Below the pieces are notes generated by a model, which was not told the origin of the DNA, searched no databases, and saw only the letters and a program-made list of their open reading frames with translations. From Liquorilactobacillus mali KCTC 3596 = DSM 20444 (lineage in GTDB: Bacteria > Bacillota > Bacilli > Lactobacillales > Lactobacillaceae): a stretch of 64,000 bases of DNA. The position numbers were made by a program, and so were the translations under genes. The stretch lies in the NCBI RefSeq assembly GCF_000260415.1, contig NZ_BACP01000048.1:1-64000 (forward strand), given 5' to 3'. Within the stretch, counting starts at the first letter, position 1, and the number at the start of each line of letters is the position of its first letter. Of this stretch, positions 1-8,476 are shown one piece after another.

Positions 1-212
1 AGAAGCTCTTTCACTTAGGGACTTATGGCACAGCCCCTTTTCCATTTATTTTGAATTATGCATATCCAAAGGCAAAGTGTTTGTAATGCTTGTAATTTTG
101 CCAACTATGTCATACTACTTCCTTTTTGTGTTCTAAAAACTTGATATCTTTAGCTGACGAAGAAGTATATAAAATGTTACAATCCAAGATAGATAGGAAA
201 GGGGACGCTAAG

Positions 213-539
213 ATGGCACAGATGTTAGTAGTTACAACTGAGAATATTCCAGGGAAAGAATATACTGTTTTGGGTGAAGTATTTGGGATAACAACACAAT
301 CAAAAAATGTTTTTCGTAATATCGGAGCGGGTCTGAAAAATATTGTCGGCGGTGAAATTAAAGACTATACGAAGATGCTTGAGGAATCACGCCAAATTTC
401 TGTGGAACGACTACGTCAAAATGCTGCAGCAATGGGGGCAGATGCAGTGGTAATGATGCGCTTTGATTCAGGTTCAATTGGGCAGGATATGCAGTCAGTT
501 GCTGCTTATGGTACTGCCGTTAAGTACACTGAAGAATAG
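213..539 (+). CDS. YbjQ/UPF0145 family protein
   Basis: A 108-residue cytoplasmic protein of the YbjQ (UPF0145, 'heavy-metal-binding domain') family. It opens with a [10 protein letters not shown] strand and carries the family core: a G-x-V-x-G-type turn (VLGEVFGIT), a [11 protein letters not shown] helix and the A-x-x-MGADAVV segment near residues 72-82. The family forms small oligomers of unknown cellular role, and the metal-binding label is not proven for most members. The frame is open from about position 126, but I place the start at the ATG at 213 because AGGAAAGGGG lies just upstream and family alignment begins here. The gene stands alone and is followed by a hairpin terminator. Function is not assigned. 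Confidence 0.85.
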   Translation: MAQMLVVTTENIPGKEYTVLGEVFGITTQSKNVFRNIGAGLKNIVGGEIKDYTKMLEESRQISVERLRQNAAAMGADAVVMMRFDSGSIGQDMQSVAAYGTAVKYTEE

Positions 540-562
540 TATAATATACAGTTTGAAATGAG

Positions 563-601
563 GGTCAGACCACAATTGATATTTTGGCATGACCATTTTT
601 T
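563..601 (+). terminator. Terminator after the YbjQ-family gene
   Basis: An imperfect hairpin closes with GGTCA near 563 and TGACC ending near 594, and a run of T follows at 596-601. It lies about 25 bp after the stop codon. Confidence 0.6.
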
Positions 602-748
602 GTTAATCATGTATAAGCTTTGCTTGAAGATTTAAAGTTGAGCAAAAAGTTGAGGACCTCCAATATATGGCATAGGCTACTAACTCATTAAGTGTATTTA
701 AGCATTGTATTTGTAGTTATTTACAGATTAGTTTATAAAAAAGACACG

Positions 749-802
749 AAAAAGCAGCTAGTCAATTCAATTTCAAAGAGTTGAATTGACTAGCTGCTTT
801 TT
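749..802 (-). terminator. Strong hairpin terminator of the oligopeptide-binding protein gene
   Basis: A perfect 22-bp inverted repeat (749-770 with 781-802) has A-rich and T-rich outer ends, so it could act in both directions. It sits 9 bp beyond the minus-strand stop codon at 811. Confidence 0.85.
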
Positions 803-810
803 CTGTTTAC

Positions 811-2427
811 TTATTTGATATGAACATTTCTATAGAATAATACTGTACCATATGGTGAGATTTGGAGACCTTTAACTTTATTTTTTAATAAATAAGACAT
901 TCCACCTTGATATACCGGTGCAGTAAATGCATCTGTCTTAATTAACTGTTTTTCGGCCTTAATCAAAGTCGACCAGCGTTGCGTAGGATTAGTTGCGTAT
1001 GTTGTTGCCGCTTGGTTCAATAAATTACGGAAGTTACTATTATTGTAGTCATCGTCTAAATGATATTGTCCACCATCACTAATGAAGTTAACAGGATCGG
1101 CATAGTCAGGCTGCCATGTTCCATAAACAATATCAAAGTCATAATCGGTCGTTGCCGCTAAACGAGATTTCAGTGGAATAGAACGAAGACTGACTGATAA
1201 TCCTGGCAAGTTTGTCTCAAGTTGGCTTTGAAGATATTCGCCAATTTGCTTGGAGTCTGTTGTATCAGAAGTCAATAATTCAATCGAAATTTTTTGCTTA
1301 CCAAGCTCTTTCTTTGCTTCAGCCCATTGCTTTTTAGCTTCCTTAAGATTGTAAGTCGACATATTGCCAGCATCTTTGCGGTAATCAGCCCCGGTTTTTG
1401 TATTAAAAGCGAAATCCTTAGGAACGATCCCATTTAATGCTGAACCTGCATGCAGGATATTTTTAACTAAGGAGTTTTTGTTATAAGCCATTGCAATAGC
1501 CTTTCTAAAATGAACATTGGCTGTTGTTTTGCGATGGGTATTGAATGACATGTATCCAATCAATGGAATGGTTTTTGAATGGAAACCGGCCGTTTTTTGA
1601 TATTGCTTAATATAATCTGTTGTGAGCATTGCATAATCTAACTTATTTGTTTTATACAGATTAGCAGCGGTTGAGGCATCCTTAACAACTTGAACTTTAA
1701 CTTTTTTTAGTGTAATTGCTTTTTTATCCCAATACTTGCTGTTCTTCACATAATTCCACTTCAAGTTAGTCCCGTTCCAATTAGTTACAACGAAGGGGCC
1801 ATTAAAGACTGTCTTAGCAGCACTTGTGCCGTACTGGCTGCCATATTTTTTAACAATTTTTTCATCTTGTGGATAGAATGGTGCACCAGTCATAAGTTCT
1901 GAGAAGTAACTGATAGGCGACTCAAGTGTAACTTGTAGTTTATAAGTGCTGAGTGCTTTAATCCCCAACTTGTCAGCTGATAGTTTGCCGGCTGCAATCG
2001 CATCACCATTCTTAATGGATGCAAAACGTTGTGAATTGGGAGAAGCTGATGAAGGATCCACCATCTTTCTCCATGCAAAGACGTAATCTTGTGCAGTTAC
2101 GGCGTCACCATTTGACCATTTTGCGTTCTTTCTAAGTGTAAAAGTGTAGGTTTTTTCATCTGAACTGACAGAAACACTTGAAGCCCCAGCAAGGACTGGT
2201 TTATTGCTTGAATTAAAGCGATAAAGTCCTTCGAAAGTGTTCTGTAATGCTTCAAGACTAGTAGTATCACTATACTTAGTTGTACTAAGAGTCGCCATTT
2301 CGGCATCTGTTGCCACAGTCAAGACCTGTTGCTTTGATGTGTCAGATGATTGCTTATTTCCGCAAGCAGTCAATATAAGTGTTGTAGCTATTACGGTCCC
2401 AAATAATACCAAAAGTCCTTTTTTCAT
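811..2427 (-). CDS. Oligopeptide ABC transporter substrate-binding lipoprotein (OppA family)
   Basis: A 538-residue extracytoplasmic peptide-binding protein (SBP_bac_5, OppA/DppA class) that would deliver oligopeptides to an Opp permease. The N-terminus is a lipoprotein signal: Lys-Lys, a hydrophobic stretch, then LTAC with the lipidated Cys at residue 22. Family features include an NTFEGLYR segment, the KNAKWSNGDAVTAQDYVFAWR motif region after residue 100, and a late DFDIVYGTWQPDYADP segment. The frame continues upstream to 2526, but the ATG at 2427 begins the signal peptide and has a G-rich Shine-Dalgarno about 8 bp upstream. No permease or ATPase genes adjoin it, so it is an orphan binding protein that probably works with an Opp system elsewhere. 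Its specificity is unknown. Confidence 0.9.
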   Translation of the reverse strand: MKKGLLVLFGTVIATTLILTACGNKQSSDTSKQQVLTVATDAEMATLSTTKYSDTTSLEALQNTFEGLYRFNSSNKPVLAGASSVSVSSDEKTYTFTLRKNAKWSNGDAVTAQDYVFAWRKMVDPSSASPNSQRFASIKNGDAIAAGKLSADKLGIKALSTYKLQVTLESPISYFSELMTGAPFYPQDEKIVKKYGSQYGTSAAKTVFNGPFVVTNWNGTNLKWNYVKNSKYWDKKAITLKKVKVQVVKDASTAANLYKTNKLDYAMLTTDYIKQYQKTAGFHSKTIPLIGYMSFNTHRKTTANVHFRKAIAMAYNKNSLVKNILHAGSALNGIVPKDFAFNTKTGADYRKDAGNMSTYNLKEAKKQWAEAKKELGKQKISIELLTSDTTDSKQIGEYLQSQLETNLPGLSVSLRSIPLKSRLAATTDYDFDIVYGTWQPDYADPVNFISDGGQYHLDDDYNNSNFRNLLNQAATTYATNPTQRWSTLIKAEKQLIKTDAFTAPVYQGGMSYLLKNKVKGLQISPYGTVLFYRNVHIK

Positions 2428-2439
2428 GTAATAAACCCC

Positions 2440-2600
2440 CAATTGATGTAGTTTTATAAAGTGTGTCATAAAGCGGTAAAATTTCGTGTTAGGCGGAAAA
2501 TTTTGACTTAGACTTATAGAACACATTTATCTGGAATAAAAAAGAAGCCAGGTTAAAATTTAGCTTTTGACCCTGCCCCTCTAGACAATATGAATTAATT
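2440..2600. repeat. Partial copy of the dispersed hairpin-palindrome repeat
   Basis: Contains GGCGGAAAATTTTGACTTA, then a TTATCTGGAATAAA linker, then a degenerate hairpin around TTAAAATTTAGCTTTTGACC. This order matches the better preserved copy at 5146-5302. It lies upstream of the oligopeptide-binding protein gene. The rest of the interval to 2790 shows nothing I recognise. Confidence 0.6.
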
Positions 2601-2790
2601 AAGTGACGGAGTTTTCTATAATCATGATTGATGGCAAAATAAGTATGGTTGCAGATTTGCAACATCCCTATCTTTTTTGGGCTAAAAATGTCATAGAAAG
2701 GTCGCCCCCTTAACGTTCATAGATATGCACTAAGGGTACTTGTTTATTAATGCGCTGTCAATAAACAATATTAAGTTAGTTTTAAAAGTC

Positions 2791-2833
2791 AAAAATACCC
2801 CATAATAATTAGACTTTTGTCTAACGATTATGG
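2791..2833 (-). terminator. Terminator of lactate oxidase
   Basis: A 15-bp arm at 2800-2814 pairs with 2819-2833 around a 4-base loop with one or two mismatches. On the minus strand the hairpin is followed by TATTTTT. It lies downstream of the oxidase stop at 2907. Confidence 0.7.
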
Positions 2834-2906
2834 AGCACTTCAAAATTTAACTTTTAATTTAGTTTCTCTATATTATTACGAATAAATGTGTTTTGTCTGC
2901 CACAAT

Positions 2907-4010
2907 TTATTTTCTAATAACTTTAGCTTTCTTTACATCTTCAATTGTCTTCGTTCCGGCTAATTGCATATCAATCTTTAGCTCATCGTTTAAGTGACTG
3001 ATTACAGAAGCAACACCTTGAGCGCCACCAAGAGCAAGTCCATAGATAATAGGGCGGGCAAGGGCAACTAGGTCTGCTCCGCTTGCAAGAGCCTTGAAAA
3101 CATGCGATCCACGACGAACACCACTATCAAAAATAACAGGAACTCGATGGTTAACTGCTTGGGCAACCTCATGCAAAACATCAATCGAAGCAGGTCCACC
3201 GTTCAATTGACGACCACCGTGATTTGAAACATAGATTCCTTTGGCACCAGCACCAATTGCAAGCAAAGCGTCTTCTGCACTTTCAATTCCCTTAACTATT
3301 ACAGGTAAGTTGGTGTATTCTGCAATCCGGCGAACATCATCAGGGCCAATCTTTTGAGCAGCAGCGGCATAAATCTCCATAATTCCTTTTCCCTTGCCAT
3401 CACCTTCTGAGAACTTAGCTAAGTTCGCCATTGGAATTGGAAATTGGAAGTTGTTAATGATATCAGATTCTCTGTACCCATCTACGGTTGCATCTACTGT
3501 AAGAATAATTCCTTTAGCACCAGCCTTTACAGCTTCGTCAAGCAGGCTGTAGTTGAAGTCCCAATCTTTACTCATATATAGTTGGAAGAATTGAGGTGTA
3601 CCATTACCGGCTGCAGCGGTATCGGCAATTGATGTTGAAGAATAGGTACTTTGAGCCATTAGTCCGCCAACTTTGGTCAAACCTTCCGCCGTTGCTTTCT
3701 CACCTCGTGAATGTGCTAAACCTTGTGCAGCAGCAGGAGCCATCATAATAGGTGTTTTTAATTTTAATCCAAAAACTTCAGTAGCAGTGGTAGGTTGCTC
3801 AACATTGGTAAGAGCACGAGGAATGATCTGAATATGATTGAATGCACTTGTATTTTCATGTAGTGTCCATTCATCTTCGGAACCACCGCTAATATAACCA
3901 AAACCGCCAGCGGGAATAATTTTTTTGGCTTTTTCTTCAAGTGAAGATAAGTTTAAAATATCTAATTTTTGTTCACGATCGCTTTGTTCATATCCATTTA
4001 TTGTTGTCAT
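2907..4010 (-). CDS. lox: L-lactate oxidase (FMN-dependent alpha-hydroxy acid oxidase)
   Basis: A 367-residue cytosolic FMN enzyme that oxidises L-lactate with O2 to pyruvate and hydrogen peroxide. It is a single TIM-barrel domain. Residues known from Aerococcus lactate oxidase appear one position earlier here: Tyr39, Tyr145, Arg180, the base His264 and Arg267 in SNHGGRQLNGGP, with FMN-contacting Lys240 in PVIVKGI. Ala94 in the APAAAQG segment fits an oxidase rather than a monooxygenase or a membrane dehydrogenase. An AAGGAG site precedes the ATG. The gene is monocistronic and ends at its own hairpin. Peroxide production would link it to the Fur/PerR-type metal genes elsewhere in the window, but no such box was seen at its own promoter. 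Substrate preference among short 2-hydroxyacids cannot be settled from sequence. Confidence 0.92.
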   Translation of the reverse strand: MTTINGYEQSDREQKLDILNLSSLEEKAKKIIPAGGFGYISGGSEDEWTLHENTSAFNHIQIIPRALTNVEQPTTATEVFGLKLKTPIMMAPAAAQGLAHSRGEKATAEGLTKVGGLMAQSTYSSTSIADTAAAGNGTPQFFQLYMSKDWDFNYSLLDEAVKAGAKGIILTVDATVDGYRESDIINNFQFPIPMANLAKFSEGDGKGKGIMEIYAAAAQKIGPDDVRRIAEYTNLPVIVKGIESAEDALLAIGAGAKGIYVSNHGGRQLNGGPASIDVLHEVAQAVNHRVPVIFDSGVRRGSHVFKALASGADLVALARPIIYGLALGGAQGVASVISHLNDELKIDMQLAGTKTIEDVKKAKVIRK

Positions 4011-4278
4011 AATTAATTTTCTCCTTATTTGTTACTTTTTTTATTACAATTACATCCTAGTTCTTTTATTTTTTATTGTCAATCATTTTTTGAATCTTTT
4101 CTTTGAATGGAAATTTAATCGCCGGAACTAAGCAAAAGTCAATATCAAAAATGAATCGCCTGAAAAGTGGATAAGGTATTATTAATTTTTATAAGTGTTA
4201 CTTTTTATAGTTCAATAATTGGAAATTTAATTTTTAGAAACTTTTTTAAAAAGCACAATTTGCGGATTCAAAAAAATG

Positions 4279-4305
4279 TGATAGCATTAATTGAAAAAGC
4301 TATCA
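4279..4305 (+). other. Small inverted repeat just upstream of the methyltransferase start
   Basis: TGATAGC at 4279-4285 pairs with GCTATCA at 4299-4305 across a 13-base loop, directly before the GCGAGG ribosome site. It could be an operator or an mRNA 5' hairpin. There is no U-tract long enough for a terminator. Confidence 0.4.
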
Positions 4306-4325
4306 TAAAAAGCGAGGTCTAATAT

Positions 4326-5045
4326 TTGGTACTCACAAACAAAACACCTGAAGAAAAAGTTAATTCGTTATTCGATCGTGTTGCTCCAGAATATGATTCG
4401 ATGAATAATTGGATTAGTATGGGATTACAGAAAAATTGGCGTAGGGAAACTATGAAAAAGCTTGATATAAAGACTAATTCAAAGCTCTTAGATGTTTGTT
4501 GTGGAACAGGGGCATGGACCGCTGACATAGCAAGCGAATTGGGTGAGAGCGGACATGTTACAGGGCTTGATTTTAGCAAAGAAATGTTGAGACTTGCTGA
4601 AGGTAAAATGCTTAATACAAAACAAAAAGCCAAGATAGATTTAGTGCAGGGAGATGCAATGGAGTTGCCGTTTGCGGATAATTCGTTCGATGGAGCAACA
4701 ATTGGTTTTGGACTTAGAAATGTTCCTGATGCAAGTCAAGTGCTGAGTGAAATGACGAGAGTTGTGAGACCTGGAGGTTTTGTGGCTTGCTTGGAGACCT
4801 CACAGCCGCAAAATGTGGTCGTGAAGAGTGTCTGGAATGTCTTCTTCAAGTTGGTTCCTGTGATTGCCAAGGTGCGGGGAAACAATTATGCAGATTATGA
4901 TTATTTACAGAAAACGACTAAGGAGTTTGTTTCTGCAAATAGGCTAAAGGAAATGTTTGAAGAGACTGGATTGTGGAAAGTTACTTATCAGCAATTCAGT
5001 CTAGGCGCCGTCGTTCTTCATGTTGGATATAAAAAGGAATTATGA
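4326..5045 (+). CDS. menG: Demethylmenaquinone methyltransferase (UbiE/MenG family)
   Basis: A 239-residue S-adenosylmethionine-dependent methyltransferase that converts demethylmenaquinone to menaquinone, the membrane electron carrier. The class I fold shows motif I (LDVCCGTGAWT, about residues 56-66), the acidic GLDFS strand that binds the ribose, QGDAMELPF, and the family signature around IGFGLRNVPD. VRPGG and LETSQP follow. A TTG start at 4326 is used, with GCGAGG about 9 bp upstream. No other menaquinone genes are nearby, so the strain could use exogenous precursors or carry the men genes elsewhere. With lactate oxidase next door and ferrochelatase at 31.5 kb, it hints at conditional aerobic respiration, which is inference. 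It is followed by a repeat-associated terminator shared with the convergent ugp operon. Confidence 0.9.
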   Translation: MVLTNKTPEEKVNSLFDRVAPEYDSMNNWISMGLQKNWRRETMKKLDIKTNSKLLDVCCGTGAWTADIASELGESGHVTGLDFSKEMLRLAEGKMLNTKQKAKIDLVQGDAMELPFADNSFDGATIGFGLRNVPDASQVLSEMTRVVRPGGFVACLETSQPQNVVVKSVWNVFFKLVPVIAKVRGNNYADYDYLQKTTKEFVSANRLKEMFEETGLWKVTYQQFSLGAVVLHVGYKKEL

Positions 5046-5061
5046 TATAAGAAGTTGATAG

Positions 5062-5302
5062 TGTAGTAATTCTCAAAATTTAGCGTTAAACAGAGAATTT
5101 TGATTTATGAAACACGTTTATACGGAATAAATAGAGAGAGTGTGCCATGAGTCGGGAAAATTTGAGTACTAACTCGAAATTACGAACATAGCAGGCACTT
5201 TGCTATGAGTAATTCGAAGTTAGACGGAGAGTTTTGACTTATGAAACACGTTTATACGGAATAAATAGAAGGCTGGTCAAAAGTTAACTTTTGACCAGCC
5301 TT
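5062..5302. repeat. Best-preserved copy of the dispersed hairpin-palindrome repeat
   Basis: A partial unit at 5062-5130 is followed by a full unit at 5146-5302. The full unit has a palindrome of about 110 bp whose centre is a CATAGCA/TGCTATG hairpin flanked by matching TTACGAA/GTAATTCG and TAACTCG/CGAAGTTA arms. A linker, AAACACGTTTATACGGAATA, then leads to the hairpin at 5269-5302. The linker sequence occurs twice in this interval. Similar units occur at 12.9, 29.0, 32.9 and 36.8 kb. Confidence 0.8.
5269..5302. terminator. Bidirectional terminator between menG and the ugp operon
   Basis: A perfect 17-bp palindrome without a loop (5269-5285 with 5286-5302) is flanked by AATAGA on one side and TTTCTATTTT on the other. 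It lies between two convergent genes and is the hairpin part of the dispersed repeat. Confidence 0.8.
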
Positions 5303-5351
5303 TCTATTTTGTTCTTATTTGGCTAGTGTAGCGTAGAAAATGAAATTAGTG

Positions 5352-6701
5352 TTATTTTTGATTGACCTTATTTGCCAAATTATCAGAGGTTATATAGCTA
5401 TTCATTGCCTTTTGCGCTTCAACGAGCGAATTTTTAATATTGCTGCCGTTATAGATTTGTTCCATGGCAGTCTGAGTCAGGGTACGTTCTTGAATCAATC
5501 CTTGCATGAAGATACCAGAATTTGTATTATTCGGTTTTGTACGTCGCAACTGTTGTCCTGGAACTTTTGCTTCTGGTTGACTCTTGTATAATTTTTTGAG
5601 TACAGGTTCATCTTGCGAATCTTTATTCAAGGCAAGGTATCCAGTCGCAACTTGCCATGTAGCCTGGTTCTTGGCATTCATCAAGAATTTGATAAAGTTC
5701 CAAGCACCTTGTTGTACTTCACTGGACTTATCGTTTGAGATCCAGAGTGAAGCTCCACCAATTGAAACGCCATTGGATTTTTGTCCATCAGCATGTGGAT
5801 AATAGGTGATACCTAGTTTATCTTTTGTACCAGCTGTTAACTGACTAATATCAGCGGATGATTGCAGGAACATTCCAAGCTTGCCTGAAAGAAATGCCGC
5901 CATTTCATTGGCAGAGGCGCTTGAACCAGCACCAAAGTTCATGAATGCACCGCTTTTAATATTTTCCTGCAGCCATTTCATTGTTTTTGTTGCCACTGTA
6001 CCTGAAAAGTTAACAGAAGTTGGCACTCCCGAATGTCCATCTTCATTATTGGCCAATGACTCGCCGCCGTTAGCTAAAAATTGCTCAAAAAGCCAACCGT
6101 AGATTTCAACACTCAATCCTTTGACTTTTTTCCCAGATTTCTGATAAAGTTCGGTGGCTACTCTGGTAATATCACTGTAGCTCGGATTGACTGGAGGAGG
6201 AGTTATGCCATATTTTTTCAGAAGAGTTGCATTGTAATATAGTACTGGTTGTGAAGTATTGAATGGCATTGAGAGTTGTGTACCATTCTTGGAATAAAAT
6301 GCACGTGCGACAGCTGAAATTTTGCTTGTGTCATAGCCTTCTTTATCAATGAACTTTTGAACTGGCGTTGTGTAGCCAGAGTTATAAATCTGGCTTGTTG
6401 AGATATCCATTGATTGGAAGAGCGCAGGCGAGGTACTGGTTCCATGTGTGTTCAATATTTTTTGTACAGCTTCGTTGTAGTTGCCTTCGAATTGTGGAAC
6501 AACAACGTATTTGTTTTGTGAATCATTGAATTCTTTGACGAATTTATTTAGTTGAACTTGTCCAGGGCCAGTCATTTCATGCCAAAAGACAATCTTGATA
6601 CGTGAGTCAGCTTTTGCACTACTTTTTTGTGAAAAAGTAAAGCCGATTATTGCAAGAAAAATAATAACTAGAGCGGCAAATATTGTTCTTTTTCTTTTCA
6701 T
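5352..6701 (-). CDS. ugpB: UgpB-like ABC transporter substrate-binding protein
   Basis: A 449-residue extracellular solute-binding protein of the family-1 type, most like UgpB, the binding protein for glycerol-3-phosphate and its diesters. A signal segment (residues 7-25) is followed by the characteristic start IVFWHEMTGPGQ, then QFEGNYNEAVQK, a TSQPVLYYN strand and the GGASLWIS segment typical of UgpB. Unlike most Gram-positive binding proteins there is no Cys after the hydrophobic segment, so it would be signal-anchored or released rather than lipidated. It is the last gene of a four-gene operon, and its ATG overlaps the ugpE stop (ATGA) with AAGGTG inside ugpE. With ugpE frameshifted, import by this system may be lost. 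Substrate assignment is by resemblance and by the adjacent glycerol genes. Confidence 0.85.
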   Translation of the reverse strand: MKRKRTIFAALVIIFLAIIGFTFSQKSSAKADSRIKIVFWHEMTGPGQVQLNKFVKEFNDSQNKYVVVPQFEGNYNEAVQKILNTHGTSTSPALFQSMDISTSQIYNSGYTTPVQKFIDKEGYDTSKISAVARAFYSKNGTQLSMPFNTSQPVLYYNATLLKKYGITPPPVNPSYSDITRVATELYQKSGKKVKGLSVEIYGWLFEQFLANGGESLANNEDGHSGVPTSVNFSGTVATKTMKWLQENIKSGAFMNFGAGSSASANEMAAFLSGKLGMFLQSSADISQLTAGTKDKLGITYYPHADGQKSNGVSIGGASLWISNDKSSEVQQGAWNFIKFLMNAKNQATWQVATGYLALNKDSQDEPVLKKLYKSQPEAKVPGQQLRRTKPNNTNSGIFMQGLIQERTLTQTAMEQIYNGSNIKNSLVEAQKAMNSYITSDNLANKVNQK

Positions 6702-7526
6702 TTAATTGCACCTTCATTAAGTCCGGATTTGAAGTAATGCTGGCCAAAGAATAAAGCGATTAACGTAGGGATTATAATGATTGCTGCACTTGCTTGAATC
6801 ATCCCCCAATTATTGAATGTTTCCTGTGATTGCAGCTGTCTGAGTCCGTCTTGAACTGGGCGAAAATTATCACTGAAGGTGGTCAGCATTGGCCACAGAT
6901 TGATTCCAACTGGAAAGAAAGCTGTATGCTGCGAGTGTATAAACGCTGATTTTGGAGTAAGGCATTACAACTTTATAGTAATATTGCCAATGTGATAGTC
7001 CTTCGATATCCCCAGCCTCTTTCAATTCTCCTGGAATTTGCAAGAAAGCTTGGCGCAGCATGAATGTACCAAAGGCAGCAGTCAGAAAAGGAATAATCAT
7101 GACCGCATAATGATTGAGCAGACCTAGGTCACGTACCGTTGTAAAGTTAGGAATCACTTCGGCTTCAAATGGCAGCATCATTGTTGCAAGAAATACATAG
7201 AATAATAAGTCTCGTCCTTTGAATTTGAGGAAGACAAAGGAATAGGCGCTCATTGAACAAAAGATGACTTGAGCGAACATTGTTAATAAAGAAATTACAA
7301 GGCTATTAAAGAGATAACGAATAATAGGTGTCTGAGTTATCGCAGTCACATAATTATCTAATGAAATATGACTGCTCCAGAGAGCTCCTTTAGAGATATC
7401 TGCAGTCGGTAATAGGCTAGTCCAAAGCCCCAATAAAAAAGGAATGATGATAAAAATTGTTAGAATAATCAGCAATGAGTAATGAAGTATATGTTGGATT
7501 TTTTTTCTTTTCTTATATTGTGTCAT
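6698..7526 (-). pseudogene. ugpE: UgpE-like permease gene interrupted by a frameshift
   Basis: Two overlapping reading frames together give one complete binding-protein-dependent permease of about 275 residues. The upstream part (7526 down to about 6900) has the N-terminal membrane segments and the EAGDIEGLSHWQYYYKVVMP cytoplasmic loop that docks the ATPase. The downstream part (from about 6898 to 6698) has the final segments. The break lies in the codons for SWNQ(YL)WPMLTT: the minus strand reads CAA-T-CTG-TGG at 6902-6893, where a family member would have CAA-TAT-CTG-TGG, so two bases appear to be missing. The upstream frame runs on to a stop at 6870. As read, the protein would lose its last membrane segment or two. 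The start overlaps the ugpA stop (TAATG). A sequencing error or a recent mutation are both possible. Confidence 0.85.
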
Positions 7527-8476
7527 TAGTAGGTCACTCGCTTTTCAAGAACTTTGAATTGAATGAATGTAAAAAGTGCAATAATAACCGCAAGAATGAC
7601 AGATTCGGTACTTGCTAAGCCATAATTACCATTTAAAAATGCATCTTGATATATCCGATATACAAGTAAATTTGTGGCATTATTGGGTCCTCCTGCAGTC
7701 ATCAAATCAATTAGACCGAAACTTTTGAATGATTCAATCAATGTGATAATTGAAACAAAGAAAATCGTTGGCGAAATCATTGGCAGTGTGATATGGAAAA
7801 ATTGATAAGATTTAGAAACACCTTCTATTTGTGCAGCTTCATAAAGTGTGTAAGGCACAGACTGAAGCGCACCGAAGAATATAAGAAAGGTAAAGCCAAG
7901 ATTCATCCAGACTGTTGAAATTACAATGGCAGTCATTGCCCAGCCTGGCTCAGTCAACCAATTAATTGGTGTCAGGTTCAACGCGGTGAATAATTGACTT
8001 AACAAACCAACGGAAGGATTGAAGATAAATAGCCAAAAGATTGCTGCAACTGATACGGAAACACCCATCGTTGCAGAGAAGATGGTTCTAAAGAAGTTGA
8101 TACCAGCCACTTTTTTGGTAGCCGCCTGTGCCAAGACAAGACCGATTGCAATTGTGAAGATTGAGACTGCAATAACATAGACAAGTGTTGCAATCAGACT
8201 GTTGATATAGGCGTTCGAAGAAAATAGCGCGAAATAGTTTTTAAGTCCAACGAAGACAGTGGGTTTTCCAAGATTATTTGTTAAGAAAAAGCTTAGATAG
8301 ATGGTGCGCAGCATCGGATAGAATACAAAAAGTGCCAGAATTAAAAGCGAAGGTCCTAAAAATAGTACTGCATAAAGTTTATCCTTTGCATAAGGATTGT
8401 ATCCAAGTGACAGCTCTGCGCTCTTCTTTTTTTTAGATGCTATGTTGAAGTTGGGGTTCTTGGCTTGCGTTTCCAT
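7526..8476 (-). CDS. ugpA: UgpA-like ABC transporter permease
   Basis: A 316-residue inner membrane permease (MalF/UgpA class) with about six transmembrane helices. The first is LYAVLFLGPSLLILALFVFYPM, and the ATPase-docking loop is YEAAQIEGVSKSYQFFHITLPMI near residues 215-240. It would pair with UgpE to form the translocation channel. I chose the ATG at 8476 rather than the in-frame ATG at 8491 because GGAGG is contained in the first and lies at proper spacing for the second. It overlaps the end of ugpC by 44 bp and the start of ugpE by one base, so translation is probably coupled. The gene is intact. Confidence 0.88.
   Translation of the reverse strand: METQAKNPNFNIASKKKKSAELSLGYNPYAKDKLYAVLFLGPSLLILALFVFYPMLRTIYLSFFLTNNLGKPTVFVGLKNYFALFSSNAYINSLIATLVYVIAVSIFTIAIGLVLAQAATKKVAGINFFRTIFSATMGVSVSVAAIFWLFIFNPSVGLLSQLFTALNLTPINWLTEPGWAMTAIVISTVWMNLGFTFLIFFGALQSVPYTLYEAAQIEGVSKSYQFFHITLPMISPTIFFVSIITLIESFKSFGLIDLMTAGGPNNATNLLVYRIYQDAFLNGNYGLASTESVILAVIIALFTFIQFKVLEKRVTY

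Noticed and set aside
1-125. A further copy of the dispersed repeat at the left edge
   Set aside because: GCCAACTATGTCATACTAC near 101-119 resembles the palindrome end, but the window starts too close and the similarity is too short to call.
6870-6902. Programmed +1 frameshift as a way to make full-length UgpE
   Set aside because: CAA-T-CTG is not a recognised slippery site, and skipping one base would drop a residue conserved in the family. A two-base loss explains it more simply.
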